DNA from: an uncultured Lachnospiraceae bacterium
GTDB lineage: Bacteria > Bacillota > Clostridia > Lachnospirales > Lachnospiraceae
Direction: 5' to 3'
NCBI GenBank assembly: GCA_902792005.1
Contig: CADAXW010000012.1
Coordinates: forward strand, 28,164-79,357
DNA: 51,194 bases
Under the pieces are notes generated by a model, which was not told the DNA's origin, did not search any database, and was given only the letters and a program-made list of their open reading frames with translations. Shown here one piece after another: positions 32,859 to 42,174 of this stretch. Both the position numbers and the translations under genes were made by a program. Numbering within the stretch: the stretch's first letter is position 1; every line of letters starts with the position of its first letter.

Positions 32859-34256
32859 ATGGAAAAGACAATGGAAAAAATCGTAGCACTTGCGAAGTCA
32901 CGCGGATTCGTTTATCCGGGTTCGGAGATCTACGGAGGTCTGGCAAATACCTGGGACTATGGTAACCTGGGCGTTGAGCTGAAGAACAATGTGAAAAAGG
33001 CCTGGTGGAAGAAGTTCATCCAGGAGAATCCGTACAATGTAGGTGTGGACTGCGCGATCCTCATGAACCCGCAGACCTGGATCGCATCCGGTCATCTGGG
33101 CAGCTTCTCAGATCCTCTGATGGATTGTAAAGAGTGTCATGAGCGTCACAGAGCAGATAAGCTTATCGAGGACTTCTGCGCTGAGAAGGGTATCACCCTT
33201 GACAGCTCCGTGGACGGCTGGTCCCATGAGAAAATGCAGGACTTCATCAAGGAGAATAACATCCCCTGTCCTTCCTGTGGAAAGCATAACTTCACAGATA
33301 TCCGTGAGTTCAATCTGATGTTCAAGACCTTCCAGGGCGTTACTGAGGATGCGAAAAATGTGGTATACCTCCGTCCGGAGACTGCACAGGGTATCTTTGT
33401 AAACTTTAAGAATGTACAGCGTACCTCCAGAAAGAAGGTTCCCTTCGGAATCGGTCAGATCGGAAAGTCCTTCCGAAATGAGATCACACCGGGTAACTTC
33501 ACCTTCCGTACCCGTGAGTTCGAGCAGATGGAGCTTGAGTTCTTCTGCAAGCCGGGTACACAGACCGAGTGGTTCAACTACTGGAGATCCTTCTGCTACA
33601 ACTGGCTGCTTGAGCTGGGTATCAAGGAGGAGAGTCTGCGTCTCCGTGATCACGATCCGGAAGAGCTGTCCTTCTATTCCGATCATACAACGGATATCGA
33701 GTATGCATTCCCGTTCACTGACTGGGGTGAGCTGTGGGGAATCGCTTCCAGAACCGATTACGATCTGACACAGCACCAGAATACGTCCGGTGAGCCCATG
33801 GATTACTTCGATGACGAGACACATGAGAAGTACATCCCCTACGTGGTTGAGCCGTCCCTGGGTGCAGACCGTGTAACTCTGGCATTCCTCTGCGAGGCAT
33901 ATGACGAAGAGGTTCTGGATGCTGAGAAGAATGATGTTCGTACCGTATTACATTTCCATCCGGCCATTGCTCCGGTGAAGATCGGTGTGCTCCCGCTTTC
34001 CAAGAAGCTGGGTGAGGGTGCCGAGAAGGTATTCGGAGAGCTGGCGAAGTACTGGAACTGCGAGTATGATGACCGTGGCGCCATCGGAAAGCGTTACAGA
34101 AGACAGGATGAGATCGGTACGCCTTTCTGCGTAACCTATGATTTTGATTCCGAGACAGACGGAGCAGTCACCGTGCGTGACCGCGACACCATGGAGCAGG
34201 AGCGTATCAAGATCGAAGACCTGAAGGCATACTTCGAAGAGAAACTTGCATATTAA
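32859..34256 (+). CDS. glyQS: Glycyl-tRNA synthetase, alpha2 (dimeric) type
   Basis: Class II synthetase charging tRNA-Gly. A 465-aa single-chain enzyme of the eukaryote/Gram-positive type rather than the alpha2-beta2 GlyQ+GlyS form. Motif 1 region [18 protein letters not shown], a zinc-like Cys set ([16 protein letters not shown]), motif 2 [21 protein letters not shown], motif 3 near [11 protein letters not shown], and a C-terminal anticodon-binding domain ([13 protein letters not shown]). Its place after era-recO mirrors glyQ/glyS in B. subtilis. The highly regular codon use suggests strong expression. Confidence 0.96.
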   Translation: MEKTMEKIVALAKSRGFVYPGSEIYGGLANTWDYGNLGVELKNNVKKAWWKKFIQENPYNVGVDCAILMNPQTWIASGHLGSFSDPLMDCKECHERHRADKLIEDFCAEKGITLDSSVDGWSHEKMQDFIKENNIPCPSCGKHNFTDIREFNLMFKTFQGVTEDAKNVVYLRPETAQGIFVNFKNVQRTSRKKVPFGIGQIGKSFRNEITPGNFTFRTREFEQMELEFFCKPGTQTEWFNYWRSFCYNWLLELGIKEESLRLRDHDPEELSFYSDHTTDIEYAFPFTDWGELWGIASRTDYDLTQHQNTSGEPMDYFDDETHEKYIPYVVEPSLGADRVTLAFLCEAYDEEVLDAEKNDVRTVLHFHPAIAPVKIGVLPLSKKLGEGAEKVFGELAKYWNCEYDDRGAIGKRYRRQDEIGTPFCVTYDFDSETDGAVTVRDRDTMEQERIKIEDLKAYFEEKLAY

Positions 34257-34258
34257 GT

Positions 34259-34291
34259 GTGACAAAGGGGACAGTCCCCGTTGTCACGTTT
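34259..34291 (+). terminator. glyQS terminator, left GTGACAA hairpin of the cassette
   Basis: GTGACAAAGGGGAC (34259-34272) pairs with GTCCCCGTTGTCAC (34274-34287) with one mismatch, followed by GTTTTG. It begins 3 nt after the glyQS stop and is a near copy of the hairpin at 34444. Confidence 0.75.
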
Positions 34292-34302
34292 TGCGCGTTA
34301 AA

Positions 34303-34438
34303 ATGAGCCATGCACAACCGCCCCGTCACTGCTTTGCGCAAGCTTGCTTGCATGCAAGGCAATGACGGGGCGGTTGTATCGAATCGACCAAGCCGGCAGG
34401 CGCGACCACGAAGTGGCCGGAGAGCCGGCATGGCTCAT
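34303..34438. repeat. Branched palindromic cassette
   Basis: Outer perfect arms ATGAGCCATGC (34303-34313) / GCATGGCTCAT (34428-34438) enclose a perfect 15-bp stem (34314-34328 / 34363-34377). Its loop is rich in small palindromes (TTGCGCAA, TTGCATGCAA). A second GC-rich hairpin follows, between two GCCGGC sites and holding CCAC-GAA-GTGG. The fold is a four-way-junction or cloverleaf-like shape. No open frame of note was found across 34257-34502. Confidence 0.85.
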
Positions 34439-34443
34439 GCTGC

Positions 34444-34476
34444 GTGACAAAAGGGACTGTCCCCTTTGTCACGTTT
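34444..34476 (+). terminator. Right GTGACAA hairpin of the cassette
   Basis: GTGACAAAAGGGAC (34444-34457) pairs with GTCCCCTTTGTCAC (34459-34472) with one mismatch, followed by GTTTTATC. It stands only about 30 nt before the start of the next gene, leaving no room for a promoter between them. Confidence 0.7.
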
Positions 34477-34502
34477 TATCATTAAGATTTGGAGAATGAG
34501 CG

Positions 34503-34745
34503 ATGGCAGAAAAGAATCACGCATTTTATGAAGCAATATGGGAAGTGACGGAGGCTCTTCATAATGAGCAGCAGATGGAGAACGGGCTCTCCGCATGTCT
34601 TTCTGTTCTGGGAAGGACGCTTTCCTGTGAGAACGGCCTTGCATGGCTGTTTGATGAAAAGGATGAAAGACTCTATGTCATAGCCTGTTATGGAAAAACA
34701 GATGCTACGGGCGTCAGTATCCGAAGCTGCTTACCGTCCCGCTGA
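34503..34745 (+). pseudogene. 5' fragment of a GAF-ABC ATPase gene, frameshifted
   Basis: Encodes 80 residues: an N-terminal helix (NHAFYEAIWEVTEALHNEQQ) and the first strands of a GAF sensor domain (GLAWLFDEKDERLYVIACYG, then ATGVSI), before running into SCLPSR and a stop. The continuing GAF strands (YPKLLTVPLKTSKNVLGCI) are found in another frame from about 34718. The middle of the GAF fold is missing, so a deletion whose length is not a multiple of three best explains the break. It has a normal ribosome-binding site (GGAG, 8 nt) and may still be translated. What remains is too short to form a working GAF domain. Confidence 0.72.
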
Positions 34746-34759
34746 AGACGTCCAAAAAT

Positions 34760-35602
34760 GTGCTGGGCTGCATTCAGCTGATCAACAAGAAGGACGGTGA
34801 TTTCACAGAGCAGGATGCCATGTTTGCAGGGCAGGTGGCAGCGCTCTGTGCTCTGGATATTGAGGATAAGGGCTACTCTGTCCAACTTCGCACCGAGAAG
34901 GAGCCCATCATTTCCCTTCGCGGCGTAACGAAGGTATTCCCCTCCGGCGATACGGAGCTGAAGGTCCTGAAGGGCATCGATCTGGATATTTATGAGGGAG
35001 AGTTCCTTGTGATCCTGGGTGAGAGCGGCTGTGGAAAATCCACCATGCTGAACATCATCGGCGGTATGGATAATCTGACGGATGGAACCATCACCGTGGA
35101 CGGAAAGGATTTCTCACATCCGACGGATCATGAGCTTACCATATTCCGACGGGATTATATCGGTTTTGTGTTCCAGTCCTATAACCTGATGCCGAATCTG
35201 TCCGCTCAGGAGAATATAGAATTTGTGGCTGAGAACAGTAAGGATCCACTGCCGGTGGATGAGGCCCTGAAGATCGTCGGGATGTATGAGCGGGCGGGAC
35301 ATTTTCCGGCACAGATGTCCGGAGGACAGCAGCAGCGTATCTCCATCGCACGGGCGCTTGCCAAGAACCCCAGAATGATCCTGGCGGACGAGCCTACGGC
35401 TGCACTGGATTTCCAGACCGGCCAGGATGTGCTTGCCGTGGTTGAGGATATCGTACGGAATCAGAAAAAGACGGTTGTTATGATCACCCATAACGTGGAG
35501 ATCGCGAAGATGGCAGACCGGGTGATCAAGCTGAGAGGCGGCCTGATCTCCAGTGTGCGCATCAATCTGAATCCTCTTGGTGCAAGAGAGATCATCTGGT
35601 AG
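34760..35602 (+). CDS. ABC transporter ATP-binding protein (MacB/LolD type), 5'-damaged
   Basis: ATPase partner of the FtsX-type permease that follows. Residues 1-35 are the last strands and helix of the broken GAF domain (LGCIQLINKKDGDF). Then comes a complete ABC domain: Walker A GESGCGKST, Q-loop FQSYNLMPNL, signature MSGGQQQRISIARALAKNP, Walker B MILADEPTAALDF, and switch His in ITHNVEIAKMADR. The frame is open from GTG 34760, with no good ribosome-binding site; an in-frame ATG at 34820 lies inside the GAF remnant. Expression may depend on reinitiation after the upstream stop at 34743-34745. It ends 9 nt before the permease start. Confidence 0.85.
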   Translation: MLGCIQLINKKDGDFTEQDAMFAGQVAALCALDIEDKGYSVQLRTEKEPIISLRGVTKVFPSGDTELKVLKGIDLDIYEGEFLVILGESGCGKSTMLNIIGGMDNLTDGTITVDGKDFSHPTDHELTIFRRDYIGFVFQSYNLMPNLSAQENIEFVAENSKDPLPVDEALKIVGMYERAGHFPAQMSGGQQQRISIARALAKNPRMILADEPTAALDFQTGQDVLAVVEDIVRNQKKTVVMITHNVEIAKMADRVIKLRGGLISSVRINLNPLGAREIIW

Positions 35603-35611
35603 GAGCTTTTT

Positions 35612-38600
35612 ATGAAGAAGACAGCATTAAAAGACGCAATTCGAAATATATGGAAGAAGAAGGTTTCCTGGATCTCCGTTATGATCGTGGTCTGCTTAAC
35701 GGTGGCAGGCTTTGTTGCCGTGACATTTTATCGGGAAGCCATGAAACGGGATATGATTGAATTCCTGGAGGAACAGAACTTCAAGGATCTGAACCTGATC
35801 AGCCGTACCGGCCTTCTTCCGAGTGAAATAGAAGGCCTGAACGAAATTGATCGTGTAAAGGATGTGGAAGGGTATAATGTTCTGGATGTTTCGGTCCTGA
35901 AAAACGGAGTATCCATTCTGGTACCCTTTGTAAGTAATACCAGCCGGGTCAGTGTGCCAAGGCTGGTGTCCGGAAAGATCCCGGAGAAGGCAGATGAGAT
36001 CGCAGTCAGCGAGAGCCTTGCCGATGAGCTGGAGATAAAGGTCGGAGATCATCTCAGCATCGATGTGGATGAACAATATAAGAAGCTGGTGGGAACCACG
36101 GAATTCACCGTGGTAGGTACGGTGATCCATCCGGAGTATTCCGACAAGAATCACGCAAACTGTCTGGTGGCAGATGTTTCGGCCTTTACGACAAAGGAGA
36201 CACTGAACGGTGGGTATCTTCGTGCCCTGATCAAGCTGGAAAACACGGAGGGACTGGATCCTCTGTCAGAGGAATACTTGGACGTCTGCAGGGAGCTGGA
36301 GGATGATATCCATGAAGTGATCCCGTTATTTACAGAGTTTCACATGGATGAGCTCCGGGCCCTTGCCGAGGATAGGATACAGAAGGAGACAGCCGGACCC
36401 CGAAAGAAGCTTGAGAAAGCGAAGAAGAAGCTGGCGGACGCAAAGGACAAACTGGATGCAGGTGAAAAGAAGCTGACGGATGCAGAAAAGCAGCTGACGG
36501 ATGCAAAGAAAAAACTTGATGATGCCGAAACGAAGCTGACCAGCGCGAAGGAAGAGCTTGATAAAAATGCGCCGGAACTGGAGAAAGCCGAGAAGCAGCT
36601 GGAGGATGGCAAAAAGCAGTATAACGAGAAAAAGAAGGAAGCAGATCAAAAGCTCAGCGATGCAAAAACAAAGCTGGATAGCGCTGAAAAAGAGGCAGAC
36701 CAGGGGATTGAGAAGCTGACAGCGGCAAGAAATAAGATCAGCGGGATCCTCTCAAAACTGCCCGGAAATGTTCTGAAGACCGTGAGTGACATTGAGAGTA
36801 AGGCGGTTACCGCTTACAAGCCGGCCCTGGAAGCTGTGTTCGCACAGAAGGAGAATGCTGATGATCTTCTGAAGAAGGCGGAGGCAGATACAGATAAAGC
36901 GGTGGAGCCACTGCTGGAGGTCTTTGATGAGATCAGCTTCATGGATGAGATGGACGTAGAGACGGCACTCTTTCTCGCGGCCATCACAAACGGAGACAAA
37001 AACGCTTATTCCTTTTTGTCTGAGCAGGCCATTGCCTGGGGCGAAAACGGAGAGGCATCGAAGAAGCTTCTGGATTATCTCAGTAAGGACGGAAAGAATC
37101 TTACGGTCCTGCAGCTGGTCAAGAAGCTTGACACCATTGAAGAACTGGCAGATGTCCGTACGGCAAAGATCAAGAAGTTTGATGAGAAGATCAAGAATCT
37201 GATCCGATATTATTTCAACGGGTACGGCAAGGCACATGCAGCAAAGGATCTGATCCCGGACGCCAGAGAGACACTGAATGATAAAGAGACGGAAGCAAAG
37301 GCGGAGCTTGCAGCTGCAGAGACAAAGCTGGATGATGCAGAGAAGAAGCTGAAGGAAGGGAAACAGAAATACGACGACGGAAAAGAAAAGTACGAAAAAG
37401 GGCTGAAGGAATACGAGGCCGGAAAGGAAAAATATGACAAGGGTCTTGCCGAGTATGAAAAGGGCAAGGCGGAATATGATGCGAATAAGAAGAAGTATGA
37501 CGAGTCCGAAAAAGAGTTAAAGGAGAATGAAGAAAAACTGAATTCTGCCATGGATGATGCACGGGCCAACGCTGAGGAGGAGATCGATGGAAGCTTTGCC
37601 GTATCAAACCGGAGTGCAAGCTTTGGTTATGTACAGCTGACGGCAACCCTCAGCTCCCTTCTTGCGGGTTCCTGCGGTTTTATCGCCCTGTTTCTTGTGA
37701 TCAGTGCCATGGTATCCTTCTCCACCGTCGTGATCATCATCGATGAACAGAAAAAGCTTGTGGGTGCCATGAAGTCCCTGGGCTTCTTCAACCGTGTGAT
37801 CCGGAGCAAATATCTGATCTTCGGATTGTCGGCAACGATCATGGGCATCATCGCCGGTATCGGTCTCGGACTGTTTGGAAGCTGGTTTTTCCGGACCTAT
37901 ATTGTAGCCATGTTTGTTACCGGGCTTCCAAAGTACATTTTCATATGGTGGCCGGTCCTCATTTCAGCGGCGCTCGTGATCCTGGCAGTCATCGCTGCGG
38001 TGTTCATTGCCACGCGAAATGTGCTGAAAACCCCGGCGATCCGGCTCATTAACGGCGAGACGAATCAGCGCAGGCGGAAAGCCGTCCGGAAAAGGTCAGG
38101 AAGCGTATACAGGAATCTGATCTTCCGAAATATGAGAACGGAACTCCCGCGTGTTCTGATCACCATTATCATCATTGCGGCGAGCTGTGCCGTGATCGGT
38201 GTAGGGCTTACCCTGAGCCGGGCATATAGCGGCATGGTGGAAAATGAGGCCAGTGACGTATGGGGATACGATCTCAAGGTGAAATTCGGAGAAAGCCTTG
38301 ACGTATATGACGTTCAGCATATGGGACATATCGTTGAGGAGATGGGAGGAACCTATGAGACGGCCGCAGAGATCGGAACCATCTACCGGCTGAAAGATGT
38401 ACAGCAGTATACAAATCTTCTGGTCCTGGATCCTGAAGATGCAGGCGATTATTTCCATCTGAAGGATTGGAAAACCGGAAAGGAGATGGAACTCCCCACC
38501 GACGGCGTTCTTATCATGAATCGTCTGATGGAGCTTACCGGACTGGATGAGGGAGATGAGTATACGCTGTTTGATGAACATCTGTATGAGCATAGGGTAA

Positions 38601-39226
38601 AGGTGAAGGGTGTCTTTACCAATTATGTGGGACGAAACGTTGTCATGTCCAGAGAGGCCTACAGCAATCTCTTTGGTCTGGATGCAAGAGACAATATCCT
38701 GATGATCCGCCTGAACGGAGCGGATCAGGAGACACTGCTCAAACGGATCAGGGAAGAGGTCCGTGAGGAGATCGAGGTCGAGAGTCTGGATACGATCAGG
38801 AGTATGTTTGAGGGAATGCAGAAATCTGTGGATTCTGTGGTATATCTGCTGACGGGGGTCGCTATTCTGATGAGTGTCTTCGTTCTGGCGAACCTGATCA
38901 ACATTTTCATCAGTCGAAGAACAAAGGAAATGATCATCATGCGGGTGAATGGCTTCAGCCAGAAGCAATGTGTCGGTTTCCTGCTTCGTGAGGCGGTGAT
39001 CACCCTTGTGGCAGGATTGATCGTGGCAGTGATCGCCGGAGGTGGTCTGGCTCTTTTCCTTGTAAGGGCACTGGAAATCGAAGAGCTGATGATGAACCGG
39101 AGCTTTATGCCCATGTGCTGGGTGATTGCCGCCGCCATGGAGGCGATGTTCGCTCTCATCATTGATGTGATCCTGTTCCGAAAGGTCAGGAAACTGAAGG
39201 TTACGGATATAGCAAATGCGGCGTAG
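35612..39226 (+). CDS. FtsX-family ABC transporter permease with giant coiled-coil extracellular insert
   Basis: A 1204-aa membrane protein. Transmembrane helix 1 at about 19-38 is followed by a MacB-like periplasmic-type domain. Two blocks of heptad-rich coiled coil (about 260-400, KKLADAKDKLDAGEKKLTDA; about 545-665, EKYEKGLKEYEAGKEKYDK) flank a helical middle part. A three-helix FtsX core lies at about 680-830, then a second single helix near 845-870, a second extracellular domain, and a second FtsX core (about 1075-1195). Members of this family in Firmicutes export or sense peptides and antibiotics, or couple ATP hydrolysis to wall enzymes; cargo is unknown here. The coiled coil could reach through the wall or contact a partner. 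Confidence 0.88.
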   Translation: MKKTALKDAIRNIWKKKVSWISVMIVVCLTVAGFVAVTFYREAMKRDMIEFLEEQNFKDLNLISRTGLLPSEIEGLNEIDRVKDVEGYNVLDVSVLKNGVSILVPFVSNTSRVSVPRLVSGKIPEKADEIAVSESLADELEIKVGDHLSIDVDEQYKKLVGTTEFTVVGTVIHPEYSDKNHANCLVADVSAFTTKETLNGGYLRALIKLENTEGLDPLSEEYLDVCRELEDDIHEVIPLFTEFHMDELRALAEDRIQKETAGPRKKLEKAKKKLADAKDKLDAGEKKLTDAEKQLTDAKKKLDDAETKLTSAKEELDKNAPELEKAEKQLEDGKKQYNEKKKEADQKLSDAKTKLDSAEKEADQGIEKLTAARNKISGILSKLPGNVLKTVSDIESKAVTAYKPALEAVFAQKENADDLLKKAEADTDKAVEPLLEVFDEISFMDEMDVETALFLAAITNGDKNAYSFLSEQAIAWGENGEASKKLLDYLSKDGKNLTVLQLVKKLDTIEELADVRTAKIKKFDEKIKNLIRYYFNGYGKAHAAKDLIPDARETLNDKETEAKAELAAAETKLDDAEKKLKEGKQKYDDGKEKYEKGLKEYEAGKEKYDKGLAEYEKGKAEYDANKKKYDESEKELKENEEKLNSAMDDARANAEEEIDGSFAVSNRSASFGYVQLTATLSSLLAGSCGFIALFLVISAMVSFSTVVIIIDEQKKLVGAMKSLGFFNRVIRSKYLIFGLSATIMGIIAGIGLGLFGSWFFRTYIVAMFVTGLPKYIFIWWPVLISAALVILAVIAAVFIATRNVLKTPAIRLINGETNQRRRKAVRKRSGSVYRNLIFRNMRTELPRVLITIIIIAASCAVIGVGLTLSRAYSGMVENEASDVWGYDLKVKFGESLDVYDVQHMGHIVEEMGGTYETAAEIGTIYRLKDVQQYTNLLVLDPEDAGDYFHLKDWKTGKEMELPTDGVLIMNRLMELTGLDEGDEYTLFDEHLYEHRVKVKGVFTNYVGRNVVMSREAYSNLFGLDARDNILMIRLNGADQETLLKRIREEVREEIEVESLDTIRSMFEGMQKSVDSVVYLLTGVAILMSVFVLANLINIFISRRTKEMIIMRVNGFSQKQCVGFLLREAVITLVAGLIVAVIAGGGLALFLVRALEIEELMMNRSFMPMCWVIAAAMEAMFALIIDVILFRKVRKLKVTDIANAA

Positions 39227-39263
39227 AAAGCGGGAAAAAAAACGGGCATCTTTGTTCAATTAC

Positions 39264-39333
39264 TTGTTTTCTTTATCCTTCGTTTGTGCTATAATGTTTC
39301 ACAGTCGCGGACGGCTCGGACAATTCGATGTCC
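39264..39333 (+). promoter_or_regulatory. ppdK promoter and leader hairpin
   Basis: Extended -10 TGC TATAAT at 39287-39295; TTGTTT at 39264-39269 is a poor, distant -35. The leader of about 85 nt carries a short stem GGACA / TGTCC (39318-39322 / 39329-39333). No terminator for the upstream permease was recognised between 39227 and 39263. Confidence 0.65.
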
Positions 39334-39387
39334 AGGAGGGGTGTTCCGCAGAATTAAATACTTTTTACGTAGGAGGTATCTATTAAC

Positions 39388-42027
39388 ATGGCAAACAAAT
39401 GGGTCTACATGTTCAGCGAAGGCGACATGAGCATGAGAAATCTTCTTGGTGGTAAGGGTGCGAACCTGGCAGAGATGACAGGCATCGGTCTTCCGGTTCC
39501 CCAGGGATTCACAATCACAACTGAGGCTTGTACACAGTACTACGAGGACGGCCGCAAGATCAACGACGAGATCATGGCACAGGCTATGGAAGGCGTTGCA
39601 AAGATGGAGGAGATCAACGGAAAGAAGTTCGGTGACCTTCAGAATCCGCTTCTTGTATCTGTACGTTCCGGTGCAAGAGCTTCCATGCCCGGTATGATGG
39701 ATACCATCCTGAACCTGGGTCTGAATGACGAGGTTGTTGCTGCTATGATCGCAGGAAACCCGGATCCGAAGTTCGAGCGTTTCGTATATGACTCTTATCG
39801 TCGTTTCATCCAGATGTTCTCTGATGTCGTTATGGAAGTTGGTAAGAAGTACTTCGAGCAGCTGATCGACAAGATGAAGGAAGAGAAGGGCGTTCAGTAT
39901 GACGTTGACCTTACAGCAGCTGATCTTAAGACTCTGGCTGAGCAGTTCAAGGCAGAGTACAAGGCACAGCTCGGTGAGGACTTCCCGTCTGATCCTGTTA
40001 CACAGCTGAAGCTGGCTATCGAGGCTGTATTCCGTTCATGGGATAACCCGAGAGCAAATGTATACCGTCGTGACAACGATATCCCGTATTCCTGGGGTAC
40101 TGCTGTAAACGTAATGCCGATGGTATTTGGTAACCTGAATGATGAGTCCGGTACCGGTGTTGCATTTACACGTGATCCGGCTACAGGCGAGAATAAGCTG
40201 ATGGGCGAGTTCCTGAAGAACGCTCAGGGCGAGGACGTAGTTGCTGGTGTTCGTACACCTATGCCGATCGCTCAGATGGAGCAGGAGTTCCCGGAAGCAT
40301 ACGCAGAGTTCATCAAGGTTTGCGATATCCTTGAGAATCACTATCATGATATGCAGGATATGGAGTTCACTGTTGAGAACAAGAAGCTCTACATGCTGCA
40401 GTGCCGTAACGGTAAGAGAACAGCTCCTGCTGCTCTGAAGATCGCTTGCGACCTCGTTGATGAGGGACACAAGACAGAGAAGGAAGCAGTAGCTATGATC
40501 GATCCTCGTAACCTGGATACACTGCTTCACCCGCAGTTCGATGCAGCAGCTCTTAAGGCAGCTACACCGCTCGGCAAGGGTCTTGGCGCTTCTCCGGGTG
40601 CTGCATGTGGTAAGGCCGTATTCACAGCTGATGATGCTGTAGAGTGGGCTGCACGCGGCGAGAAGGTCGTTCTGGTTCGTCTGGAGACATCTCCGGAGGA
40701 TATCACAGGTATGAAGGCTGCTCAGGGTATCCTGACAGTTCGTGGTGGTATGACATCTCACGCAGCCGTAGTTGCTCGTGGTATGGGTACCTGCTGTGTA
40801 TCCGGTTGTGGCGACATCGTTATGGATGAGGAGAACAAGAAGTTCACTCTCGGCGGAAAGGTATTCAACGAGGGCGATCCGATCTCCATCGATGGTACAA
40901 CAGGTAATATCTATGATGGTCTTATCCCGACCGTTGACGCTCAGATCGCTGGTGAGTTCGGCCGCATCATGGCTTGGGCTGACAAGTATCGTAAGCTGAA
41001 GGTTCGTACAAATGCTGATACACCTGCAGACGCTAAGAAGGCTCGTGAGCTGGGTGCTGAGGGTATTGGTCTCTGCCGTACAGAGCATATGTTCTTCGAG
41101 GAAGACAGAATTGCTGCATTCCGTGAGATGATCTGCGCTGATACAGTAGAAGCAAGAGAGAAGGCTCTTGATAAGATCCTTCCTTATCAGCAGGGAGACT
41201 TCAAGGCTCTGTATGAGGCACTTGAGGGTTGCCCGGTAACGATCCGTTTCCTGGATCCCCCGCTTCATGAGTTCGTTCCTCATGAGGAAGCTGAGCAGAT
41301 CAAGCTTGCTAACGACCTTGGCAAGACACTGGATGAGGTTAAGGCTATCGTTGAGTCTCTGAAGGAGTTCAACCCGATGATGGGTCATCGTGGATGCCGT
41401 CTGGCTGTTACTTATCCGGAAATCGCAAAGATGCAGACAAAGGCTGTTATCCGCGCAGCAATCGAGGTTCAGAAGGCTCATCCGGATTGGAATGTAAAGC
41501 CGGAGATCATGATCCCGCTTACCTGCGAGGTTAAGGAGCTTAAGTTCGTTAAGAAGGTTGTTGTTGAGACAGCAGATGCTGAGATCGCAGCAGCAGGCGC
41601 TAAGCTTGAGTATGAGGTTGGTACAATGATCGAGATCCCGCGTGCAGCTCTGACTGCTGACGAGATCGCTGCTGAGGCTGACTTCTTCTGCTTCGGTACA
41701 AACGACCTGACTCAGATGACATTCGGCTTCTCCCGTGATGATGCCGGAAAGTTCCTTGAGGCATACTATGACACCAAGATCTTCGAGAACGATCCGTTCG
41801 CTAAGCTGGATCAGACAGGTGTTGGTAAGCTGATGGAGATGGCTATCAAGCTTGGTAAGCCGGTTAATCCGAAGCTTCACGTAGGTATTTGCGGCGAGCA
41901 CGGTGGAGATCCGTCTTCCGTAGAGTTCTGCCATAAGATCGGTCTTGACTATGTATCCTGCTCACCGTTCCGTGTACCGGTAGCTCGTCTGGCAGCAGCT
42001 CAGGCAGCAATCGCTGAGGAGCAGTAA
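39388..42027 (+). CDS. ppdK: Pyruvate, phosphate dikinase
   Basis: Interconverts PEP and pyruvate using AMP/PPi or ATP/Pi; in anaerobes it often replaces or complements pyruvate kinase, saving energy via pyrophosphate. The 879-aa enzyme has the N-terminal ATP-grasp domain (NLLGGKGANLAEMTGIGLPVPQGF), the swivelling phospho-His domain with His about 458 in GGMTSHAAVVARG, and the C-terminal PEP/pyruvate barrel (GLCRTEHMFFE, MIPLTCEVKEL, the lid-like HVGICGEHGGDP). Codon use is strongly biased, as expected of a highly expressed glycolytic gene. AGGAGGT lies about 10 nt before the ATG. Confidence 0.97.
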   Translation: MANKWVYMFSEGDMSMRNLLGGKGANLAEMTGIGLPVPQGFTITTEACTQYYEDGRKINDEIMAQAMEGVAKMEEINGKKFGDLQNPLLVSVRSGARASMPGMMDTILNLGLNDEVVAAMIAGNPDPKFERFVYDSYRRFIQMFSDVVMEVGKKYFEQLIDKMKEEKGVQYDVDLTAADLKTLAEQFKAEYKAQLGEDFPSDPVTQLKLAIEAVFRSWDNPRANVYRRDNDIPYSWGTAVNVMPMVFGNLNDESGTGVAFTRDPATGENKLMGEFLKNAQGEDVVAGVRTPMPIAQMEQEFPEAYAEFIKVCDILENHYHDMQDMEFTVENKKLYMLQCRNGKRTAPAALKIACDLVDEGHKTEKEAVAMIDPRNLDTLLHPQFDAAALKAATPLGKGLGASPGAACGKAVFTADDAVEWAARGEKVVLVRLETSPEDITGMKAAQGILTVRGGMTSHAAVVARGMGTCCVSGCGDIVMDEENKKFTLGGKVFNEGDPISIDGTTGNIYDGLIPTVDAQIAGEFGRIMAWADKYRKLKVRTNADTPADAKKARELGAEGIGLCRTEHMFFEEDRIAAFREMICADTVEAREKALDKILPYQQGDFKALYEALEGCPVTIRFLDPPLHEFVPHEEAEQIKLANDLGKTLDEVKAIVESLKEFNPMMGHRGCRLAVTYPEIAKMQTKAVIRAAIEVQKAHPDWNVKPEIMIPLTCEVKELKFVKKVVVETADAEIAAAGAKLEYEVGTMIEIPRAALTADEIAAEADFFCFGTNDLTQMTFGFSRDDAGKFLEAYYDTKIFENDPFAKLDQTGVGKLMEMAIKLGKPVNPKLHVGICGEHGGDPSSVEFCHKIGLDYVSCSPFRVPVARLAAAQAAIAEEQ

Positions 42028-42046
42028 GCCGAAATAGGTAGTAAGA

Positions 42047-42062
42047 TACGCAGTACTGCGTA
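42047..42062. repeat. Perfect 16-bp palindrome after ppdK
   Basis: TACGCAGTACTGCGTA, 20 bases after the ppdK stop and just before its terminator. Fully self-complementary with no spacer, so more like a dimeric protein site than an RNA hairpin. Confidence 0.6.
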
Positions 42063-42066
42063 GAAT

Positions 42067-42112
42067 AAAAGGAAGCAGCAAGTGCCGAAAGGTAACTGCT
42101 GCTTCCTTTTTG
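42067..42112 (+). terminator. Terminator of ppdK
   Basis: AAAAGGAAGCAGCA (42067-42080) pairs with TGCTGCTTCCTTTT (42097-42110), 14 bp, loop 16 nt, with T's at the 3' end of the stem. Confidence 0.85.
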
Positions 42113-42144
42113 ATTCCTAAACAACTGCTTTCGAAAACATATTC

Positions 42145-42173
42145 TTGTAATCGAACATACGATTTGCTATAAT
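42145..42173 (+). promoter_or_regulatory. Strong promoter before the UvrD-type helicase
   Basis: TTGTAA (42145-42150), exact 17-bp spacer, TATAAT (42168-42173) with TGC extension at 42165. The predicted start falls at about 42180, inside the hairpin below. Confidence 0.85.
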
Positions 42174-42174
42174 G

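Noticed and set aside
34690-34760. Programmed ribosomal frameshift joining the GAF halves
   Set aside because: No slippery heptamer at the junction was seen, and the middle of the GAF domain is physically missing, so simple frameshifting would not restore it.
40036-41934. A 632-codon minus-strand open frame opposite ppdK
   Set aside because: Created by the strongly biased codons of ppdK; the product is rich in Cys/Leu/Ser with no domain.
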